DNA of 64,000 nucleotides from Flavihumibacter profundi (GCF_020076305.1 NZ_JAIQXE010000002.1:682001-746000); one strand, 5' to 3'. Shown: positions 26,369 to 36,838, numbered from the stretch's first letter. The notes: generated from the letters alone by a model not told the origin. Program-made: numbers and translations.

Positions 26369-28663
26369 ATGCTTAGAATTTTAGGAATAATATTGATTTT
26401 ATCATGCAATAGTTCGCCGTTGTTTTCACAGGAAGAATTTAATGGGCCCTTCCCTTCCTGGGCAAATGTGAAAACCAGGTTTGGGGCAATAGGAGATGGA
26501 AAGCATGATGACACAAGAGCTATTCAGAATGCAATAGATAGTCTAACGGTGGCCCCTATGGGTTTTAATATTGGAAAGGATGCATATTCTGTAGTTTATA
26601 TACCAGCTGGAACTTATGTGATATCCTCAACTTTATTACTAAAAGGGAAAATCGGTTGTTCTATAATCGGGTTTGATCCTGAAAAAACCAGGATAGTTTG
26701 GAAAGGTGGGGATATTGACACTATGCTTCTGGCAAGCGGTAGCGCTTATTTCAAAGTATCCCGGATTTCCTGGGATGCTTCTGGTAAAAAGCAAATGGAA
26801 TGTATCGGCTTGCATTGGATGGAAAAATGGAAGGATAAGACCTCTATGAGTTTTGCGACGGTCAATATTGAATTTTCGGATTTGAAATTTTTCGGTAAAC
26901 CAGATTTTGGAATATTTGGTGGAACAGTGGGTGGTGGGGGCGTTAAAGGAACAGGCAGCAATGATTCAGAAGTCACAATCAAAAGATGCTTTTTTTCAGA
27001 ATGTTCACAAGCTGGAATAAAAATCGCAGGCTATAATGCATTAGATTATTGGATATGGGATTCAAAATTTTTGAACTGTCAAATTGGTGTCTGGAATAAT
27101 AGTGGCAATTACCATGCATACAAATGTTTGTTTATTAAATCAACTTTTGCGGATTTTATTAATAGGAATAGTTATTACACTTCGGTAAGAGGATGCTTTT
27201 CTTTCGAATCGCAGGCATTTTCAGGTGATGATGGATCCAGCTGCAACCCCTTTAAAAGGATTTTTCAGGGGAATAAAGTAATCAGGACCAAAGGCATGCC
27301 AATTCAATATTATCATGTTGGCAGGATTACATTATTTGATAATTTGATTACAAAATCACTTGATACACTTCACCCATTTCTGGTTAATCAAAAGAGCTGG
27401 TGCCCCGTTTCGTACTCTATGTTATCGATTGGGAATTCTTACGGCTATGCAAAACAACCGCTACGGATTGCCAATGAAGGCGGTAAAATTTTTAGCTATA
27501 GCGATCAGTTAATTATAAATAGCATTCCGGATGTTGCAGATTTTGAAAAAAAAATGGCTGTCACACCAACTATTGTAACACGAAAAATATTCGAAGTACC
27601 ATTTCAGGCAACTACAGAGCAGATTCAAGTTATTATTAACCAAGCTGCAAAAATTAGCGGTAAAAGGCCAATTATACATTTTCCCACAGGTATTTTTAAT
27701 ATAAATAAAACAATCTCCATTCCTGCGGGCTCTGATATGCAATTATGTGGTGACGGATTGTTCAATGCTTCCGTAATAAGGGGTGTAAATGATAGTGCTT
27801 TCTTTAGAATCTACGGACCTTCCTATATTACAATGCATGATTTAGAAGTTGGGCAGTTTTCGAGCAAGCAATCTTCAAATTCAATTTTTGTATTTAATAA
27901 TGTTGATCAGCCAGGTAGTCATGCATTTATTGATGAGGTTTATTCCATAAGTCCGAATACTATTACAATGGACAAGCTGAATTTTCTCCTGGTGCAGAAG
28001 ACCAATTCTTTTTTTGCAGATGGTGACAGAGTTATTGGTGGTGATCTGGTTTCAAGTGGAAAAGGCAGTGCGGCATTATGGGCATTCGGGGCACAATTTG
28101 CAAATGTTTCTGTTGATAACGGAGGTTCATTTATTGCAAAAGACTGTTGGTGGGAGGGAAATCAAAGAGTGCCGGTTGATCTAAAGGGTAAAGGGAATTT
28201 AAGTTTGGATGGAATAATGATGGCCCCCTCAAAAGCAGACAGCAATCCAACTATACGAGTAAGTAGTTTTAATGGCCGTGTAAGTATTATGAACGGATAT
28301 ATTCAAGGCGGTCTTCAGATTGATCCCGTAAATGAGCAATTGAAAATGCTGGCTTGGAATCTGCATTTTTATCATAAAATGCAACCAGATAGGTCAATTC
28401 CAAGAAATACAAAGGCTAAAATTGCTTTTATGGGTAATACAGTACAATGCTTTATAAAGGGCGATAAACAATGCGAGAATCCGACTTCTGTGGCAGACGT
28501 ATTAGTAAATATTGAAGATCAGGCAATATTCCTGCCTGAGATGACTGCTGATGATCGATTGGCTATGCCAATTAATATCAAAGGTTACAATAAGGGAGTT
28601 TCAAATATCCTTATTTACCGCGTATCAATGGGTAACTCACAATCTGCAATTGTATTCAGGTAA
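26369..28663 (+). CDS. Secreted right-handed beta-helix protein (pectate-lyase-3-like)
   Basis: The preferred start at 26369 gives an N-terminal signal sequence MLRILGIILILSCNSSPLFS; the longer frame from 26297 lies within asnB. The cysteine may be a lipidated residue, or cleavage may follow LFSQ. FGAIGDGKHDDTRAIQNAID is the signature of Pectate_lyase_3/phage-tailspike beta-helix domains. A second such start may occur midway (residues near 415-445, PFQATTEQIQVIINQAAKI). The protein has 764 residues. It is exported and sits in an exopolysaccharide locus, so it may trim, cleave or epimerise the polymer, or bind it. No catalytic residue could be assigned. Confidence 0.75.
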   Translation: MLRILGIILILSCNSSPLFSQEEFNGPFPSWANVKTRFGAIGDGKHDDTRAIQNAIDSLTVAPMGFNIGKDAYSVVYIPAGTYVISSTLLLKGKIGCSIIGFDPEKTRIVWKGGDIDTMLLASGSAYFKVSRISWDASGKKQMECIGLHWMEKWKDKTSMSFATVNIEFSDLKFFGKPDFGIFGGTVGGGGVKGTGSNDSEVTIKRCFFSECSQAGIKIAGYNALDYWIWDSKFLNCQIGVWNNSGNYHAYKCLFIKSTFADFINRNSYYTSVRGCFSFESQAFSGDDGSSCNPFKRIFQGNKVIRTKGMPIQYYHVGRITLFDNLITKSLDTLHPFLVNQKSWCPVSYSMLSIGNSYGYAKQPLRIANEGGKIFSYSDQLIINSIPDVADFEKKMAVTPTIVTRKIFEVPFQATTEQIQVIINQAAKISGKRPIIHFPTGIFNINKTISIPAGSDMQLCGDGLFNASVIRGVNDSAFFRIYGPSYITMHDLEVGQFSSKQSSNSIFVFNNVDQPGSHAFIDEVYSISPNTITMDKLNFLLVQKTNSFFADGDRVIGGDLVSSGKGSAALWAFGAQFANVSVDNGGSFIAKDCWWEGNQRVPVDLKGKGNLSLDGIMMAPSKADSNPTIRVSSFNGRVSIMNGYIQGGLQIDPVNEQLKMLAWNLHFYHKMQPDRSIPRNTKAKIAFMGNTVQCFIKGDKQCENPTSVADVLVNIEDQAIFLPEMTADDRLAMPINIKGYNKGVSNILIYRVSMGNSQSAIVFR

Positions 28664-29800
28664 ATGAGGAAAAAAATATTGGTTTGCATTGATTGGTTTG
28701 ATCCTGCCTTTAAGGCTGGTGGTCCAGTTCGATCTTGTGTGAATCTTGTAGAAGCACTAAGTCCAAATTTTGATTTTTATATTTATACAGGTGCAGTTGA
28801 TCTTGGGGGAAGTGAACCTTTACCCGGAATTCTAACCGACCGATGGGTGCTGCATCATTCTGGTGCCCATGTTTGGTATGCTTCGAATTTATCAAAATCA
28901 AGGCCTGTAATTAAAAAGATTTTTCAGGAAATAGAGCCATGCGTTATTTATTTAAATAGTGTATTTTCTAAACGTTTTACTATAGATGTCATACTAGAAG
29001 CGCTTAAAATAGGATTTGGAGGTAAAATTTTACTTGCTGCCAGGGGTATGTTAAAACCAAGTGCACTTGCTATCAAGCCTGTTAAGAAAAGAATTTTTCT
29101 GCAATTAGCGCGCATAATGCGGATACACGAAAAAATACAATTTCATGCATCGAACCAGGAGGAAGCAGATGAAATAAAATCTGTTTTTCACTCTGCTATT
29201 GTAATAGTTATTCCAAACCTGCCTGCAACGATAAGGCAGTCACCATCTTTTCTATCTAAGCATCAGGGCAGTTTAAAAATCGTGCTGGTCGGGCGAATTC
29301 ACCCGATTAAAAATGTTTTATATGCCATTAGATTACTTCATAATTTGAGCGGCCAAATTCAATTGGATATTATTGGTACGATGGAAGAAGAATATTATTG
29401 GAGTCAATGCGTGGAGATCATAGATAAATTACCAGACCATATTATAGTAAATTGGCTGGGTGAGATCAATCCGGGACGATTACCACAGGAAATTGAAAAA
29501 TATCACTTGTTTCTATTACCTACAAAAGGTGAAAATTACGGACATGCGATCATTGAGGCACTTTCTCTCGGGCGGCCTGTCCTGATTAGTGATCGCACGC
29601 CCTGGCGAAATTTGAGTGCGATGGATGCAGGCTGGGATTGTAACCTGGAAAAGCCGGAAGAATTCATAACAGCATTAAAAAAAGCATTATCCTGGGACCA
29701 GGAAGCTTTTAATGATTGCTGCCAGCAAGCATTGAATTATGCAATTCGTACAATTGATACGAGACAATTAATTCAGCAATATCAAAACTTATTTAATTAA
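28664..29800 (+). CDS. GT4-family glycosyltransferase
   Basis: The 378-residue GT-B enzyme begins KILVCIDWFDPAFKAGGPVR, with the glycine-rich acceptor-side loop of GT4 enzymes. The donor domain has IVLVGRIHPIKNVLYAIRLL and LLPTKGENYGHAIIEALSLG. It probably adds a sugar to the repeat unit. The ATG directly follows the TAA of the beta-helix gene. Confidence 0.9.
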   Translation: MRKKILVCIDWFDPAFKAGGPVRSCVNLVEALSPNFDFYIYTGAVDLGGSEPLPGILTDRWVLHHSGAHVWYASNLSKSRPVIKKIFQEIEPCVIYLNSVFSKRFTIDVILEALKIGFGGKILLAARGMLKPSALAIKPVKKRIFLQLARIMRIHEKIQFHASNQEEADEIKSVFHSAIVIVIPNLPATIRQSPSFLSKHQGSLKIVLVGRIHPIKNVLYAIRLLHNLSGQIQLDIIGTMEEEYYWSQCVEIIDKLPDHIIVNWLGEINPGRLPQEIEKYHLFLLPTKGENYGHAIIEALSLGRPVLISDRTPWRNLSAMDAGWDCNLEKPEEFITALKKALSWDQEAFNDCCQQALNYAIRTIDTRQLIQQYQNLFN

Positions 29801-29801
29801 T

Positions 29802-31538
29802 ATGTATATACTTGGACTCAATGCTTATCATGCTGATTCATCAGCTGCAATATTTAAAGATGGTATTATGATTGCTGCTACGGAAGAAGAGCGATTTAGG
29901 CGGACCAAGCATTGGGCTGGATTCCCTTCAGAAGCGGTGAAATTTTGTTTAAAAGAAGCCGGCATAACACTTAAAGATTTGGATCATATTGCCATAGGAC
30001 GCGATCCGAAAGCAAAACTCGGAAGAAAAGTAGCTTATTTGTTGAAAAATCCTGGCGGCGGTTGGAATGCAGTATTAGATCGTTTGAAGAATGCAAAGAA
30101 AGTCGCCTCTCTGGAAGATGAATTTTATAAATTAGATCCTACAGTAGCTAAAATTGCGATTAAGAAAAAAATTCACCAGGTTGAACACCACCGGAGTCAT
30201 CTCGCATCGGCATTTTTCGCATCTCCTTTTCAGGAAGCCGCATTAGTTTCAATTGATGGATCGGGTGATTTTACTACTACTATGATTGGAATCGGGAGAG
30301 GGAATCAAATAGAAGTGTTAGATTCTATTGACTTTCCTCATTCTATAGGACTTTTTTATACGGCGTTAACACAGTTATTAGGATTCCCTCATTATGGTGA
30401 TGAGTACAAAGTGATGGGGTTAGCACCTTATGGTCAGGCACTTTATGTAGAAAAATTAAAACAGATATTGGTATTTAAAGACAATGGTCTTTTTGAATTG
30501 GACCTAAAGTATTTTAGATCCGGAAAGAGTGGTATAGTATCCTATGGAGATGATCACATTCCGGTTGTTGCGACTTTGTTTAGTGAGGAAATGGAAAGAC
30601 TGTTAGGAAACCCCAGGTCTAAAGATGAAGAGCTAACGCAATACCATAAAGACCTGGCTGCATCTGTACAAAGGATTACCGAAGAACTCATTTTTCATAT
30701 CCTGAGGCATTTGCAAAAAAGAACCGGTTTAAAACAGGTATGCATTGCCGGAGGGGTAGCACAAAATTCGGTTGCCAACGGAAAAATTACCAGGAATACT
30801 GATTTTACGGAAGTATATATTCCATCGGCAGGTCATGATGCTGGCATTTCTATGGGATCAGCTTTATATGTAAATCATGTTATTCTTGATCAAACGAGAC
30901 AACCGCCAATTTGGTCTGCATATACAGGAAGTAAATTTACGAATGAAGAGATAGAAGAATATTTGAAAAGCAGGAAAATTATTTATACCCGATACGAAGA
31001 TAGTGAGCTTTATGAAGTCGTTGCAAATAAGTTAGTTGATGCAGGTGTTGTAGGTTGGTTTAGTGGCAGAGCCGAGTTTGGACCACGCGCTTTGGGCGGT
31101 CGCTCGATTTTAGCTGATCCAAGAAGACTTGATGCGAAAGATTTGCTAAATGCAAAAATTAAACGAAGGGAAAGTTTTCGACCATTCGCTCCTTCCATAT
31201 TGCAAGAGTATGTGGCAGATTACTTTGAAATTAATGAGCCAGTCCCATTTATGGAGAAAGTATTTCCAATAAAAAAGGAAAAACAAGCAGAAATACCTGC
31301 GGTAACACATATAGATGGAACAGGAAGGCTACAGTCAGTTATAAAAGAAGTCGCTCCTCGATATTATCAGCTAATAGATACATTCCGAAAGAAAACTGGT
31401 GTGCCGATACTATTGAATACCTCCTTCAATGAAAATGAACCCATTGTAAATTCACCTGAACATGCATTGGAATGTTTTTTGAGGACAAATATGGATATGC
31501 TTGTATTGGAGAATTGTGTTATTGAAAGAAAATCCTGA
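29802..31538 (+). CDS. NodU/CmcH/TobZ-family O-carbamoyltransferase
   Basis: This 578-residue protein starts YILGLNAYHADSSAAIF and has the family motif VEHHRSHLASAFFASPF and the ASKHA-type SIDGSGDFTTTMI. It also has CIAGGVAQNSVANGK and a C-terminal domain with GRAEFGPRALGGRSILADPR. Family members form carbamoyl-adenylate from carbamoyl phosphate and ATP and transfer the carbamoyl group to a hydroxyl. The likely target is a sugar of the exported glycan. It starts one base after the GT4 stop. Confidence 0.92.
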   Translation: MYILGLNAYHADSSAAIFKDGIMIAATEEERFRRTKHWAGFPSEAVKFCLKEAGITLKDLDHIAIGRDPKAKLGRKVAYLLKNPGGGWNAVLDRLKNAKKVASLEDEFYKLDPTVAKIAIKKKIHQVEHHRSHLASAFFASPFQEAALVSIDGSGDFTTTMIGIGRGNQIEVLDSIDFPHSIGLFYTALTQLLGFPHYGDEYKVMGLAPYGQALYVEKLKQILVFKDNGLFELDLKYFRSGKSGIVSYGDDHIPVVATLFSEEMERLLGNPRSKDEELTQYHKDLAASVQRITEELIFHILRHLQKRTGLKQVCIAGGVAQNSVANGKITRNTDFTEVYIPSAGHDAGISMGSALYVNHVILDQTRQPPIWSAYTGSKFTNEEIEEYLKSRKIIYTRYEDSELYEVVANKLVDAGVVGWFSGRAEFGPRALGGRSILADPRRLDAKDLLNAKIKRRESFRPFAPSILQEYVADYFEINEPVPFMEKVFPIKKEKQAEIPAVTHIDGTGRLQSVIKEVAPRYYQLIDTFRKKTGVPILLNTSFNENEPIVNSPEHALECFLRTNMDMLVLENCVIERKS

Positions 31539-31554
31539 TAAGTTGTAATAAATT

Positions 31555-32304
31555 ATGTTGGTTTCAATTATAACAGCGACCTATAATAGTGAATTAACAA
31601 TCAGGGATACGATCGAAAGCATCGACAAGCAAACCTATAAGGATATAGAGCATATTATTGTTGATGGGTTGTCATCAGATTCTACCTTAGAGATTGTAAA
31701 ACAATTCCCACGAATTCGTAAAGTTTGTTCTGAAAAGGATGATGGACTTTATTTTGCCATGAATAAAGGTATTTCAATAGCTTCTGGTGAAGTGATAGGC
31801 ATTTTGAATTCAGATGATCTTTATGCTCATAATAGAGTTATCGAAAAAGTGGTTGATCTTTTTAGGGATCCTCAAGTTCAGGCTGTATATGCAGATTTGG
31901 AGTATGTTGAAGCCGGGAACCTTGAAACGGTTATAAGGTATTGGAGATCAGGGGGGTTTAGTTCCCAGAAATTTTACTACGGATGGATGCCCCCCCATCC
32001 CACATTTTTTGTACGAAAAGAGTTATATGATATATACGGGGTATTCAATACAAGTTTCAGATCAGCAGCAGACTACGAAATAATGCTAAGATTCCTTGTT
32101 CGATATGATATTCCTGCTACATATTTACCTGAGGTAATTGTAAAAATGAGGGCAGGTGGAATAAGTAATGCAGGACTGGCGAATAGATATCGGGCTAACA
32201 GAGAAGATAGGCGAGCCTGGCGGGTAAACGGTCTAACTCCCTATTTTTTTACTTTTTTCTTAAAGCCAGTAAGAAAGCTTCCGCAATATCTGATTAAGCA
32301 ATAA
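31555..32304 (+). CDS. GT2 glycosyltransferase, WcaE-like
   Basis: The 249-residue GT2 enzyme has VSIITATYNSELTIRDTI, IIVDGLSSDSTLEI, the EKDDGLYFAMNKGI block and LNSDD as the metal motif. The DGLYxAMNKG block is characteristic of the WcaE/PgaC-like short GT2 group found in colanic-acid and capsule loci; WcaE itself is a putative fucosyltransferase. It is the last gene of the AT-rich block. A 144-base gap then precedes gmd. Confidence 0.88.
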   Translation: MLVSIITATYNSELTIRDTIESIDKQTYKDIEHIIVDGLSSDSTLEIVKQFPRIRKVCSEKDDGLYFAMNKGISIASGEVIGILNSDDLYAHNRVIEKVVDLFRDPQVQAVYADLEYVEAGNLETVIRYWRSGGFSSQKFYYGWMPPHPTFFVRKELYDIYGVFNTSFRSAADYEIMLRFLVRYDIPATYLPEVIVKMRAGGISNAGLANRYRANREDRRAWRVNGLTPYFFTFFLKPVRKLPQYLIKQ

Positions 32305-32448
32305 AATATGAATGAAATCTCTCTGACATTTTAAGCCTTTTTAACAATATCTTTATTTTCTTACGTTATTAGTTTTTTTTCTTATAAATATTTGGAGGAG
32401 CCATACTTTAAAAGAAACGTGAAGCTCCAAGTCAATTAAACCTGAATT

Positions 32449-33564
32449 ATGAGTAAAGTCGCTTTAGTAACAGGTATTACTGGCCAGGATGGCGCTTACC
32501 TGGCTGAATTATTGCTGAGCAAAGGTTATTTTGTACACGGTATCAAACGCAGGTCTTCCCTGTTCAATACCGACCGTATAGACCACCTTTACCAGGACCC
32601 CCATGAGAAAAATGTTCGGTTGAAATTGCATTATGGTGATCTTACCGACAGCACCAACCTCATCAGGATCATCCAGGAAACGCAGCCTGATGAAATCTAT
32701 AACCTGGCAGCCATGAGCCATGTAGCGGTAAGTTTTGAGGAGCCGGAGTATACTGCAAATGCGGATGGTATCGGTACACTGCGCATACTGGAAGCAGTAA
32801 GGTTGCTGGGCCTGACCAAAAAAACCAAGGTTTACCAGGCATCCACTTCCGAATTGTACGGATTGGTGCAGGAAGTTCCCCAAAGCGAGAAAACGCCATT
32901 CTATCCCCGTTCACCATATGCTGTGGCAAAAATGTATGCCTATTGGATTACTGTAAATTACCGTGAAGCCTACGATATGTTTGCGGTGAATGGTATACTA
33001 TTCAACCATGAATCCCCATTACGTGGTGAAACTTTTGTAACCCGGAAAATTACCCGTGGGGTTGCAAAAATCGCACTTGGAATGCAGGATAAGATATTCC
33101 TGGGTAACCTTAATGCGCAGCGCGACTGGGGACATGCAAAAGACTACGTAGAAGCGATGTGGTTGATATTGCAGCAGGACACGCCGGAAGATTTTGTAAT
33201 CGCAACGGGTGTAACCACACCGGTGCGTGAATTTGTACGCATGGCATTTGCTGAAGTAGGTGTTGAAGTGGAATTTAAAGGAGAGAATGAAAAAGAAGTT
33301 GGATTTGTAGTATCCTGTTCCAATCCCGATTTTCAACTGGAAACGGGCAGGGAAGTGGTAGCTGTAGATCCAAGGTATTTCCGTCCGACCGAAGTTGAAT
33401 TATTAATCGGTGATCCCACTAAATCACGAACCAAACTGGGCTGGAAACCAAAGTATGACCTGCCTGCCCTGGTAAAGGAAATGGTAGCTGCTGATGTGGA
33501 AGCATTCCGGAAAGAGAAATTATTGAAGGATAGCGGTTATTATGTGAAGAACCAATATGAATAA
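32449..33564 (+). CDS. gmd: GDP-mannose 4,6-dehydratase
   Basis: This 371-residue extended SDR has [10 protein letters not shown] at the N-terminus (9-18), TSELYG, YAVAK, and the signature [16 protein letters not shown]. It converts GDP-D-mannose to GDP-4-keto-6-deoxy-mannose, the first step to GDP-L-fucose. The Fcl enzyme for the second step is encoded 2 bases downstream. The 144-base gap upstream and the higher G+C suggest a separate transcription unit. In the gap, TTGGAG (32392-32397) and CTCCAA (32425-32430) can pair as a weak leader hairpin. The length is normal for the family. Confidence 0.96.
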   Translation: MSKVALVTGITGQDGAYLAELLLSKGYFVHGIKRRSSLFNTDRIDHLYQDPHEKNVRLKLHYGDLTDSTNLIRIIQETQPDEIYNLAAMSHVAVSFEEPEYTANADGIGTLRILEAVRLLGLTKKTKVYQASTSELYGLVQEVPQSEKTPFYPRSPYAVAKMYAYWITVNYREAYDMFAVNGILFNHESPLRGETFVTRKITRGVAKIALGMQDKIFLGNLNAQRDWGHAKDYVEAMWLILQQDTPEDFVIATGVTTPVREFVRMAFAEVGVEVEFKGENEKEVGFVVSCSNPDFQLETGREVVAVDPRYFRPTEVELLIGDPTKSRTKLGWKPKYDLPALVKEMVAADVEAFRKEKLLKDSGYYVKNQYE

Positions 33565-33566
33565 AC

Positions 33567-34490
33567 ATGGAATTATACGATAAGATTTATATAGCCGGCC
33601 ATCGGGGGATGGTCGGATCTGCTATCCGCAGGAAGCTGGAACAGGAGGGCTTCACCAATTTTGTAAGCAGGACTTCCCGGGAACTTGACCTGAGAAACCA
33701 GGCAGCCGTGAACCAGTTTTTTGAGGCAGAAAAGCCCGATTATGTATTCCTGGCTGCAGCAAAAGTTGGCGGGATACTCGCCAATAATACCTTCCGGGGC
33801 GAATTTTTATATGATAACCTGATGATCCAGAATAATATTATTCACGCTTCTTACCAGAATGCCGTAAAGAAGCTGATGTTCCTGGGATCATCTTGTATCT
33901 ATCCTAAAATGGCGCCGCAGCCTTTGAAAGAAGAATACCTGCTCACGGGTGAATTGGAACCCACTAATGAGCCTTACGCAATAGCCAAGATCGCCGGTAT
34001 TAAACTTTGTGATGCCTACCGGTCACAATACGGGTGTAATTATATTTCCGTAATGCCTACGAATCTTTATGGTCCCAATGACAATTATGACCTGAAGAAT
34101 TCACATGTGTTGCCGGCTATGATCAGGAAATTCCATGAAGCAAAAATGCAGGGTTTGCCTGCTGTTACTATTTGGGGAACAGGCACGCCTAAACGCGAGT
34201 TCCTGCATGCCGCTGATCTTGCAGATGCCTGCTACTTTTTAATGCAGCATTATAATGACCCCGGTCTTGTAAATATTGGTATTGGCGATGATATTTCGAT
34301 TAAGGACCTGGCTATCCTTGTAAAGAAAATTGTAGGTTTTGAAGGCAGGATCGAACACGACCTGAGTAAGCCAGACGGTACTCCAAGAAAGCTGATGAAT
34401 GTCGATAAATTGCATGCAATAGGCTGGCACCACCACATTAGCCTGGAAGAGGGGATTACTTCAGTATATAAAGAGTTTCAATCAAAATAA
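33567..34490 (+). CDS. fcl: GDP-L-fucose synthase
   Basis: The 307-residue SDR has GHRGMVG (11-17) for NADP binding, the catalytic Ser in LGSSCIYP (107-113), and Tyr137-Lys141 in YAIAK. It also has [15 protein letters not shown], typical of Fcl/WcaG. It epimerises and reduces GDP-4-keto-6-deoxy-mannose to GDP-L-fucose. Together with gmd it supplies the donor for the GT11-like enzyme at 17383. Confidence 0.96.
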   Translation: MELYDKIYIAGHRGMVGSAIRRKLEQEGFTNFVSRTSRELDLRNQAAVNQFFEAEKPDYVFLAAAKVGGILANNTFRGEFLYDNLMIQNNIIHASYQNAVKKLMFLGSSCIYPKMAPQPLKEEYLLTGELEPTNEPYAIAKIAGIKLCDAYRSQYGCNYISVMPTNLYGPNDNYDLKNSHVLPAMIRKFHEAKMQGLPAVTIWGTGTPKREFLHAADLADACYFLMQHYNDPGLVNIGIGDDISIKDLAILVKKIVGFEGRIEHDLSKPDGTPRKLMNVDKLHAIGWHHHISLEEGITSVYKEFQSK

Positions 34491-34508
34491 GGTTAATTTT
34501 ACCTTTAC

Positions 34509-35249
34509 ATGTTTTCCTTTTTCCGTAGTAAATCCAAACCAACAGTAGACCTCTCCGCCATCGGCACCGATATGCACTCACACCTGCTGCCCGGCATTGA
34601 CGATGGTTCACCCGATACTAACACTTCCCTGCAATTAATAAAAGGACTGCAGGAACTCGGACTGAACAAGTTCATCACTACGCCGCATATTCTCTGGGAC
34701 CTGTACCGGAATAATTCCGAAACTATCGGCGAGGCGCAGTCGCAATTGAAGAAGGCGGCTGGCGAAGAACAACTTAAATTGCCCCTTACCGCTGCTGCTG
34801 AATATATGATGGATGACCATTTTACCAGCCTCCTCAGCCGCAAGGAGCCGCTTAGAACATTTGGTCCGAACTATGTGCTGGTGGAATTTTCATTTGTCAG
34901 CCTGCCCTTCGAATGGAAGAAGATATTATTCGATATGCAGATCCAGGGTTACCAGCCTGTACTGGCCCATCCCGAACGATATAGCTATATGGGAACCAGT
35001 ATTGCCCCGTTCCGGGAAATTGCGGACATGGGCATATTATTGCAGGTAAACCTTAATTCCCTTACCGGTTATTACGGTAAGCCCGCTCAAAGCCTTGCCC
35101 AGGCACTAATTAAAAATAAACTGGTATCATTCGTTGGTACAGATTGCCATCACCAGCGGCACCTTGATGCAATGGGCCAGTCAGCCCAGTTGATGCAAAA
35201 CCTCCAGCCACTCCTCGATAGTGGCATGCTGCTGAACGGGCGCATTTAG
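34509..35249 (+). CDS. PHP-type protein-tyrosine phosphatase (YwqE/CpsB-like)
   Basis: The 246-residue protein has the PHP metal motif DMHSHLLPGIDDGSPD (21-36, with His23 and His25), then ITTPHI, VLAHPERY and VGTDCHHQRH. This pattern defines manganese-dependent tyrosine phosphatases that act on BY-kinases. Its natural substrate is probably the Tyr-rich tail of the Wzc-like kinase at 1635, more than 30 kb upstream at the other end of the locus. Its stop codon overlaps the stop of the convergent lipoprotein gene by 4 bases. Confidence 0.92.
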   Translation: MFSFFRSKSKPTVDLSAIGTDMHSHLLPGIDDGSPDTNTSLQLIKGLQELGLNKFITTPHILWDLYRNNSETIGEAQSQLKKAAGEEQLKLPLTAAAEYMMDDHFTSLLSRKEPLRTFGPNYVLVEFSFVSLPFEWKKILFDMQIQGYQPVLAHPERYSYMGTSIAPFREIADMGILLQVNLNSLTGYYGKPAQSLAQALIKNKLVSFVGTDCHHQRHLDAMGQSAQLMQNLQPLLDSGMLLNGRI

Positions 35250-36661
35250 CGCTCCACAGCGCCGATATCCCTCCTCCCGTTAATGTTTTTATCATAAAAA
35301 TCCCTGTTTGGCAGGCTTGAAATATCAAGGCCGTTATCTACAGCTGGTGAATTATCAAGTGGTGTATATTTTGCATCCAGCTTTGCATCCCCTAATAAAT
35401 TATTGGCCACATCCTGGTACAGGTAAGGCGTATCAGGAGAAGACAGGATATTATTCTTGATCTCTAAAATACCCTGGACAGCCATGCCTATCTTAGTTAT
35501 GGCTTTTCCCTGGTTCTGGACAATCGTGTTGTTATAAATCCTGATATCGTATAAAGCTGCAGCCCCGCCGATTGTTATCCCGCCATAATTCATTCCCTTC
35601 CTCGCGTCATTATTGGAGATATTATACCTGCAGGTATTGTTCTTCATGCTGTAAGGATCACCATACTCATAAATAAGGAATCCCGCGCCGTCATTTTCAT
35701 AAGCCAGGTTATATTGCATTACGCAATTCCAGGTACCACCATCAAGGTCAAAGCCATCCCCGTCAATTCCTGTTGTTGATTTGTTCCTGGAGGAAACCGA
35801 ATTCTGGATAGTTACATTTTCTGAACTATAAGCCCAGATACCTACATTACCGCTGCCAAATTCCCAACCGTTATTCGTAGCTGAACAGGAATCAATGATG
35901 CCACCGGATACATTGGCCATTATGATACCATGGCCGGAATGCGGCTTCATGCCCTGGATGCCCCTGTTGTGCGAAGTGGAGGAATGCTCGATCAGGATAT
36001 TCCTGTTCTGCCTTCCGGGCCAGGATCCTGTCATGTCAATACCCGCATAGCCATTGCTGTCAGCAACTGCATTCCGGATGAGGATACTGTCATAACCACC
36101 GGGATAGGCCATGGAAGCTTCAACACTTTCCCAGGCAACTGTAGGCGACATATCAAGGCTTGAATTAATGCCCGCATGGCCATACCCTTTTGCTACAATA
36201 TTGTCAATTACAATATGGGAATGCCTTTTCTGGTCATCAGATTTTAAAACAATACCGGAATTGGTTAAGGTAGTCAATACTTTGCCGGAGCCCAGTACGG
36301 TCAGGTTCCTTACCAGGATGTGGTCGTTATTGTAGAGATAAATGCCGTCTTTGGTATCGCTGAAAATAGTGCCGCCCTGGATGGTGATCATGGCATCAGC
36401 GGTGCCCGATTCACTCAGGACCAGCATGCCATTTACCGTTCCGATGATATTGATAGTGTCCCCGGGGCTGAAGGAAAAATTATTGGCTTTGTCGAGGTCC
36501 CAGGCCTGTTCGGGGGATAATCCGGTATTGCTTCCACTGCCATCCGCTTTTATAAAATAGCTGGGTTTAGGCACTGCAACTACTAACGGATCAGGGTTAG
36601 GTTTAGTGGCAATTTGCTTGGTACAGGACGCAAAAAGAAGGGCTACCAGGAGGTATCTCAT
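35246..36661 (-). CDS. Beta-helix repeat lipoprotein
   Basis: This 471-residue protein on the minus strand opens MRYLLVALLFASCTKQ, a lipoprotein signal with a likely modified Cys13. Repeats such as NILIEHSSTSHN, NVTIQNSVSSRN and ITIQGG mark a right-handed parallel beta-helix (PbH1/NosD-like). It should be anchored on the outer membrane or exported to the surface. Such proteins are often polysaccharide lyases or epimerases, but no catalytic set was identified. It is transcribed against its neighbours and shares a 192-base divergent intergenic region with the MerR-type gene. Confidence 0.8.
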   Translation of the reverse strand: MRYLLVALLFASCTKQIATKPNPDPLVVAVPKPSYFIKADGSGSNTGLSPEQAWDLDKANNFSFSPGDTINIIGTVNGMLVLSESGTADAMITIQGGTIFSDTKDGIYLYNNDHILVRNLTVLGSGKVLTTLTNSGIVLKSDDQKRHSHIVIDNIVAKGYGHAGINSSLDMSPTVAWESVEASMAYPGGYDSILIRNAVADSNGYAGIDMTGSWPGRQNRNILIEHSSTSHNRGIQGMKPHSGHGIIMANVSGGIIDSCSATNNGWEFGSGNVGIWAYSSENVTIQNSVSSRNKSTTGIDGDGFDLDGGTWNCVMQYNLAYENDGAGFLIYEYGDPYSMKNNTCRYNISNNDARKGMNYGGITIGGAAALYDIRIYNNTIVQNQGKAITKIGMAVQGILEIKNNILSSPDTPYLYQDVANNLLGDAKLDAKYTPLDNSPAVDNGLDISSLPNRDFYDKNINGRRDIGAVER

Positions 36662-36805
36662 AGTTGGACTATTGGAATTTTCTTTAGGATAGTGAATCGG
36701 CTATCGAACGCAGATTTTGGTCATTGAATTGTGGGAAAGGCGCTAATTTTTTGACTGCTAATGGGTTACCCTTAGGAATTTCCCCCCAACCTTTTCTTTT
36801 CTTTA

Positions 36806-36838
36806 TTGTTTAACTTTATGTCAACTTGAATTAAACAC
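36806..36838 (+). promoter_or_regulatory. Shared 33-bp element, copy 1 (upstream of carH-like gene)
   Basis: The element starts TTGTTTAA and ends ATTAAACAC, with TTT and TCA conserved between. GTTTAA (36808-36813) and TTAAAC (36831-36836) are inverted, 17 bases apart. Without gaps it aligns to the element at 37832-37864, matching at both 8- and 9-base ends and in the middle. TAACTTTA within it is close to the Bacteroidota -7 box TAnnTTTG. It ends 15 bases before the ATG at 36854. It is likely a promoter overlapped by a regulator-binding site. Confidence 0.6.
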
